From positions 1 to 64,000 of the forward strand of contig CADECX010000012.1 in the NCBI GenBank assembly GCA_902825865.1: 64,000 nt of DNA. Direction: 5' to 3'. The notes under the pieces were generated by a model that worked only from the letters and a program-made list of their open reading frames with translations, was not told the DNA's origin and did no database searches. Source of the DNA: an uncultured Alphaproteobacteria bacterium (GTDB lineage: Bacteria > Pseudomonadota > Alphaproteobacteria > Micropepsales > Micropepsaceae). Positions 60,480 through 64,000 of the stretch are shown one piece after another (positions within the stretch are counted from its first letter, which is position 1; each line of letters begins with the position of its first letter). Both the position numbers and the translations under genes were made by a program.

Positions 60480-61336
60480 CAGTGCGCCTCCTGTGACGCC
60501 AAATCCATCGCGGAAAGGGCGGCGCGACCGCGCACGCCCGAGAAATAATCCTTGATCCAGGGATCCTGGTTCTTGCGCAGTTCGTCGATGGTGCCGAGCA
60601 CCAGTTTTTTGTTGACCAGCACGGCGATGCGGTCTGTCACCGCGTGCAAGGTGTCGATGTCATGGGTCACCATCATCACGGTGAGGCCCAGGCTTTCCTG
60701 CAGCTGGTTGATCAGCTCATCGAACTGATTGGCGGAAATCGGGTCCAGGCCCGCGGTGGGTTCGTCCAGGAACAGCAGCTCCGGGTCCAGCGCCAGCGCG
60801 CGGGCCAGCCCGGCGCGTTTTTTCATGCCGCCCGACAATTCGCTGGGATATTTGTTGCCGGCATCGGGCGGCAGGCCGACCATGGCCAGCTTCATCTCGG
60901 CGATCTCGTCCATCAGGCTTTGGCTCATCTTGGTATATTCGCGCAGCGGCACCTGGATATTCTCCGCCACCGTCTGGGAGGAGAACAGCGCGCCTTCCTG
61001 AAACAGCACGCCCCAGCGCATTTCCAGCCGCCGCATGGCGCTGCCCTCGATGTCGCCGCAGGTCGGCTCGCCGAAAACACGCACATCGCCTTCCTTGGGG
61101 CGGATCAGGCCGATGATGGAACGCATCAAGACCGACTTGCCCGAGCCGGAACCGCCCACCACGCCCAGCACTTCGCCGCGGCAAACGTCCAGATCGATAT
61201 GATCGTGAATGATCTTGTCGCCGAAGCCGTTCACCAGCCCCCGTATCCGGATGATGTGGTTTTGCGCCGTCCCGCCCGCGGAAGCGGCGCGGCGCACGCG
61301 GCGCAGCAGGCTGGCATTTTCTCCTTCCCCCGTCAT
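60479..61336 (-). CDS. mlaF: MlaF-type ABC transporter ATP-binding protein
   Basis: This 285-residue ATPase has Walker A VVGGSGSGKSVLMRSI near residue 57, MRWGVLFQEGALFSSQTVAEN for the Q-loop region, signature ELSGGMKKRAGLARAL and Walker B LLFLDEPTAGLDPIS. MKKRAGLARA is the hallmark of Mla/Ttg2A ATPases. ATG 61336 overlaps the mlaE stop (TGATG). A 30-residue N-terminal extension precedes the ABC domain. Confidence 0.94.
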   Translation of the reverse strand: MTGEGENASLLRRVRRAASAGGTAQNHIIRIRGLVNGFGDKIIHDHIDLDVCRGEVLGVVGGSGSGKSVLMRSIIGLIRPKEGDVRVFGEPTCGDIEGSAMRRLEMRWGVLFQEGALFSSQTVAENIQVPLREYTKMSQSLMDEIAEMKLAMVGLPPDAGNKYPSELSGGMKKRAGLARALALDPELLFLDEPTAGLDPISANQFDELINQLQESLGLTVMMVTHDIDTLHAVTDRIAVLVNKKLVLGTIDELRKNQDPWIKDYFSGVRGRAALSAMDLASQEAH

Positions 61337-62484
61337 CAGATCCCCAACACCGAGAACATCACCGAGAAGGCGGCATCTATCACAATCACCAGAAAGATGC
61401 CTTCCACCACCGAGCGGGTGGTCAACATGCCGACGCTGGCGGCGTTGCGCTCGACCTGGAAACCCTCGTAGCAGCCCACCAGGGCGATCACAAAGGCGAA
61501 GACCGGGGCCTTGATCAGACCCACCATCAGGGTGTTGACGGTCACCGCCTCGTGCAGCTGGCGCAGGAAGGCCGGAATGGTGATGCCGAGCTGGAAGTAG
61601 CACATGAAGGCGCCGCCGATCAGGCCCATAATGTCGGAATAGATGGTCAGGAGCGGCAGGGCGATTACCAGCCCGAGGACGCGCGGCAAGACCAGATTGT
61701 CCACGGTGTTGAGCCCCATGGCTTGCATGGCGTCGATCTCTTCATTAACGCGCATGGTGCCGATATGGGCGGTGAAGGCCGAGCCGCTGCGGCCTGCCAC
61801 GATGATGGCGGTCATCAACCCCCCGATCTCGCGCAGCACGCCCACGCCCAGCAGATTGATGGTGAAGATCTCCGCCCCGAAGCGTTTCAATTGATCGGCC
61901 CCCTGATAAGCGAGCACGATGCCGATCAGGAAGGAGAGCAAACCCACGATCGGAAGCGCGTTGATCCCGGTCTCTTCGATCTGGCGGAACAGGGCCGCGA
62001 CGCGCAGATTGCCCCGGGGCCGGACAATCGCTTCGCCGGTCTCCACCGTGACGCGTCCCAGATAGGCCAGCATCTCGACGGTCTGGGTATAGGCGTGAAT
62101 CGTGGCGCGGCCGATTCTGTAGAGCCATCCGCGATAGCCTGTCGGAATGCGCGATTTGCGCGGCTCGCTTTTGCGCGGTTTCTCCAGCGCGCCGAGCAGC
62201 GGCCGGTACATTTCCGGCAAGCGAAAATCGGAAATCTTGGCGCCCTTGGCTTCCAGCGCGCGCCGGGTTCTCAGCAGCAGCCAGGCCCCCGCGCTGTCGA
62301 GGCGGGAAAGCTTGCTGGCGTCGATGGCGATTTCGCCGCCCTTTATCTCCAGCGCATTCAGCTCCCGGTCCAGCCGGGCGCTTTCGGCGATGGTCCAGGC
62401 GCCGCCAACGGCAAGCGTGCGGCCGTCCTGGTTCAGCTCAAACCAGGCATCCGGTCCAGCCGAAGCACTCTCTACCGAGGTCAT
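61336..62484 (-). CDS. mlaE: MlaE-type permease with N-terminal STAS domain
   Basis: In this 382-residue protein, residues 10-95 form a STAS-like domain (GGEIAIDASKLSRLDSAGAW), as in MlaB, fused to the permease. The MlaE permease follows from about 125: VEMLAYLGRVTVETG, PIVGLLSFLIGIVLAYQ, LREIGGLMTAIIVAGRSGSA and MRVNEEIDAMQAMGL. The fusion means a separate mlaB is not needed. ATG 62484 is preferred; a GTG 18 bases upstream is possible. It is the first gene of the mlaE-mlaF-mlaD-pqiC operon. Confidence 0.93.
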   Translation of the reverse strand: MTSVESASAGPDAWFELNQDGRTLAVGGAWTIAESARLDRELNALEIKGGEIAIDASKLSRLDSAGAWLLLRTRRALEAKGAKISDFRLPEMYRPLLGALEKPRKSEPRKSRIPTGYRGWLYRIGRATIHAYTQTVEMLAYLGRVTVETGEAIVRPRGNLRVAALFRQIEETGINALPIVGLLSFLIGIVLAYQGADQLKRFGAEIFTINLLGVGVLREIGGLMTAIIVAGRSGSAFTAHIGTMRVNEEIDAMQAMGLNTVDNLVLPRVLGLVIALPLLTIYSDIMGLIGGAFMCYFQLGITIPAFLRQLHEAVTVNTLMVGLIKAPVFAFVIALVGCYEGFQVERNAASVGMLTTRSVVEGIFLVIVIDAAFSVMFSVLGI

Positions 62485-62586
62485 CTGAAAACACGATCCC
62501 ACGTGCCCAGGAGCCGGGCACCCTCAGCTGCTACAATGCCGGAGAATCAGGGAAAGTTCCATCGCCGCAAAAACGCGCGGAAAAGG

Positions 62587-63357
62587 CTACTCGTCAGGCG
62601 CATACACCGTCTTGGGCTGATGCGGGTGGCGGCGGATGCCCTTGAGCATCAGCCGTACCGCCTCGAAGTGAATGGCAAAAACCACTTTCAAGGTCATCAG
62701 CGGATAGCGCAGCAGCATCTTGGCCAGCATGGCATCGCTCAAGGCGCGCCGGGCGCCCGCGAAGCTGGCGTTGAGGATCGGGGCGCCGGCTTCTTCCTCT
62801 TGGATCACGATAGCGACACCATCGCCCGGGGGGCGGATGCGAAAATTGTAGCGGCAGTCGCGCGACAGGAAGGGCGAAACGTAGAAGTTTTTCGCACAGC
62901 CGTGCCGTACCAGCTCTGAGTCGGCGCCAACGGGCAGGACATAGGCGTGGCGTTCCTCGTAAGTGTTGTGAACTTCGTAGACGATGGCTTTCAACCGGCC
63001 GTTTTCATCATCGCAAAACCAGGTGCTGATCGGATTGAAGACAAAGCCCAGAATGCGCGGATAGCAAAGCACCCGCCGCGCGCCGCCGGCCTCAATCCCG
63101 TTCTGCGCCAGAATATCGTCCAGCCAGGCCTGCAAAGGACGCCCATCGCCATGATCGCGGTCCTGAAAGCTGAACAGGCCCCAGCGATTGTATTTGAAGA
63201 GGGCCAGCTTCCTGTCCAGGGCCGCCAGTTCATCCAGTTCCAGCAGCATGGCGAAGACGCGATATTTGAAACGGTGATGCCTGGGGCTGAGCCGGCGATG
63301 CATCACCCAGCCCTCGTAAAGGGCAGAGGCAAGCGCGGTCTGCCGATCTGGGGCCAT
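62587..63357 (-). CDS. DUF1365 protein
   Basis: This 256-residue protein has SALYEGWVMHRRLSPRHHRF near residue 11, CYPRILGFVFNPISTWFCDD near 97, VYEVHNTYEERHAYVLP near 125, KNFYVSPFLSRDCRYNFRIR and LKVVFAIHFEAVRLMLKG. These are defining segments of DUF1365. The family is usually linked to cyclopropane-fatty-acid synthase genes and to ECF11/RpoE-ChrR singlet-oxygen regulons. It faces an ECF11-like sigma gene, and a TGATCC-N18-TAGATA promoter lies directly upstream, so close that the transcript may be leaderless. Confidence 0.92.
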   Translation of the reverse strand: MAPDRQTALASALYEGWVMHRRLSPRHHRFKYRVFAMLLELDELAALDRKLALFKYNRWGLFSFQDRDHGDGRPLQAWLDDILAQNGIEAGGARRVLCYPRILGFVFNPISTWFCDDENGRLKAIVYEVHNTYEERHAYVLPVGADSELVRHGCAKNFYVSPFLSRDCRYNFRIRPPGDGVAIVIQEEEAGAPILNASFAGARRALSDAMLAKMLLRYPLMTLKVVFAIHFEAVRLMLKGIRRHPHQPKTVYAPDE

Positions 63358-63361
63358 TGCT

Positions 63362-63391
63362 TATCTACGCCCTTTAAGGGGCGGCGGATCA
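63362..63391 (-). promoter_or_regulatory. ECF11-type promoter of the DUF1365 gene
   Basis: On the minus strand TGATCC (63391-63386) is followed by 18 bases and TAGATA (63367-63362). The -35 box and spacing match those known for RpoE/ECF11 promoters. The ATG at 63357 is only five bases beyond the -10 box. Confidence 0.7.
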
Positions 63392-63397
63392 AGCCAT

Positions 63398-63427
63398 TGA
63401 TCCAACTCGCTTCGCCTTGCGTAAATC
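63398..63427 (+). promoter_or_regulatory. ECF11-type promoter of the sigma factor gene
   Basis: TGATCC (63398-63403), an 18-base spacer and TAAATC (63422-63427) form a second copy of the same promoter type in the opposite direction. It implies autoregulation of the sigma gene, and start near 63434. This rules out an upstream ATG at 63432 as start codon. Confidence 0.7.
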
Positions 63428-63497
63428 CGCTATGCTGGCTTATGCCCGAATTCGCCCCTTTCCACGCCGCAAACCGGCCCTCCGCCTGAACCTGCCC

Positions 63498-64000
63498 ATG
63501 ATGCCCCAGGCCCAGGAATTGAACGCCCTGCTGGGCCGGGTCGCCGAGATGCGTGACCAGGCGGCTTTCGCGGCCCTGTTTGCCCATTTCGCGCCCCGGA
63601 TTAAGGCCTATCTGCTGCGCCTGGGCGCGCCGCCCGCCTTGGCCGAAGACCTGGCGCAGGAAGCGCTGCTGAGCCTGTGGCGCAAGGCGCATCTGTTCGA
63701 TCCGGCCAAGGCGTCGGCGGCGACCTGGCTCTTCACCATCGCGCGCAATCTGCGCATCGACACGATAAGACGCGAGCGCCGTCCCGAGCTTGAGCCTGCG
63801 GATTTCATGCCGGAAGCCGAGTTGGCGGCCGATGACGGCTTGGCGCTGGCCGATGACGAGGCCAGGCTGCGCGCGGCGTTGAAGGATCTGCCGGCCGACC
63901 AGATTCAAGTGGTCGAGCTTTCCTTCTTCGCCGACAAGCCGCACAGCGAGATCGCCGCTCAGCTCGATATTCCCTTAGGGACTGTCAAGTCGCGCCTGCG
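63498..64000 (+). CDS. ECF11-like RNA polymerase sigma factor, 3' end cut by window edge
   Basis: About 167 residues are visible before the window ends. Sigma region 2 is FAALFAHFAPRIKAYLLRLG, then ALAEDLAQEALLSLWRKAHL and ATWLFTIARNLRIDTIRRER. Region 4 has LKDLPADQIQVVELSFFADK and HSEIAAQLDIPLGTVKSRLR. These segments resemble the ECF11/RpoE (ChrR-partnered) group that answers singlet oxygen and organic peroxides. The anti-sigma ChrR gene would be expected just beyond the edge. ATG 63498 (or 63501) is chosen because the mapped promoter lies just downstream of other in-frame starts. A 15-codon frame at 63442-63489 lies in the leader. Confidence 0.92.
   Translation, partial: MMPQAQELNALLGRVAEMRDQAAFAALFAHFAPRIKAYLLRLGAPPALAEDLAQEALLSLWRKAHLFDPAKASAATWLFTIARNLRIDTIRRERRPELEPADFMPEAELAADDGLALADDEARLRAALKDLPADQIQVVELSFFADKPHSEIAAQLDIPLGTVKSRL

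Noticed and set aside
63432-63497. Longer N-terminus for the ECF sigma factor from ATG 63432
   Set aside because: The ECF-type -10 box ends at 63427, so this codon is at or before the transcription start.

Overview
The window reads as a stretch of a GC-rich alphaproteobacterial chromosome. The evidence is a sigma-54/PEP-CTERM (XrtA-type) gene set, an ECF11-like sigma factor facing a DUF1365 gene, an Mla/MCE lipid transporter, a PPK2 kinase and an intracellular-type PHB depolymerase. The mixture resembles Rhizomicrobium/Micropepsales-like bacteria, but that placement is a guess; the class is the level I would defend.

Region 1 (1-10944) is an accessory defence island with every gene on the minus strand. 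From its upstream end it holds hipB, hipA, a PD-(D/E)XK nuclease-like protein whose start overlaps the hipA stop, an RloC/COG4694-like ATPase, type III restriction-modification mod and res, and a KAP-type P-loop NTPase cut by the window edge. A spacer of about 500 bp with palindromic and direct repeats (10945-11452) separates it from housekeeping genes.

Region 2 (11453-17270) holds unlinked core genes: an ABC-F ATPase, DUF1801, a serine hydrolase, a SRAP protein, PPK2, a C-type-lectin-like protein and a PRC-barrel protein. A 1055-residue Asn/Gly-rich secreted protein follows (17518-20685).

Region 3 (20726-45884) is dominated by the PEP-CTERM/exosortase-A system. A plus-strand operon encodes a FemAB-like protein, PrsK, PrsR and PrsT. 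A facing minus-strand operon encodes an exopolysaccharide export protein, an outer-membrane barrel, FemAB and a second GNAT protein. Further along are an E1-like ThiF protein with an Acg-like FMN protein, the PEP-CTERM-associated LuxI-like acyltransferase, a PEP-CTERM substrate protein with a clear -24/-12 promoter, tatC, and two extra PrsT paralogues (one half-length, one full-length). The exosortase itself is not in the window. An EmrAB-like efflux pair interrupts the block.

Region 4 (45895-58813) is a mosaic of metabolic and envelope genes: a nitroreductase, a secreted beta-helix protein, a methyltransferase, a PHB-depolymerase-family esterase, a CNB/thioredoxin-reductase-like fusion with a UBP zinc-finger gene, a GH5-like hydrolase, a 270-bp inverted-repeat element between two convergent genes, a cupin, a ModA-like binding protein, a TIM-barrel isomerase, an esterase, a MUG glycosylase, a PI-PLC-like protein and DUF1328.

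Region 5 (58906-64000) is an Mla/MCE operon (mlaE-mlaF-mlaD-pqiC order). It is followed by DUF1365 and a divergent ECF11-like sigma factor, which share an intergenic region carrying two opposed TGATCC-N18-TA promoters.
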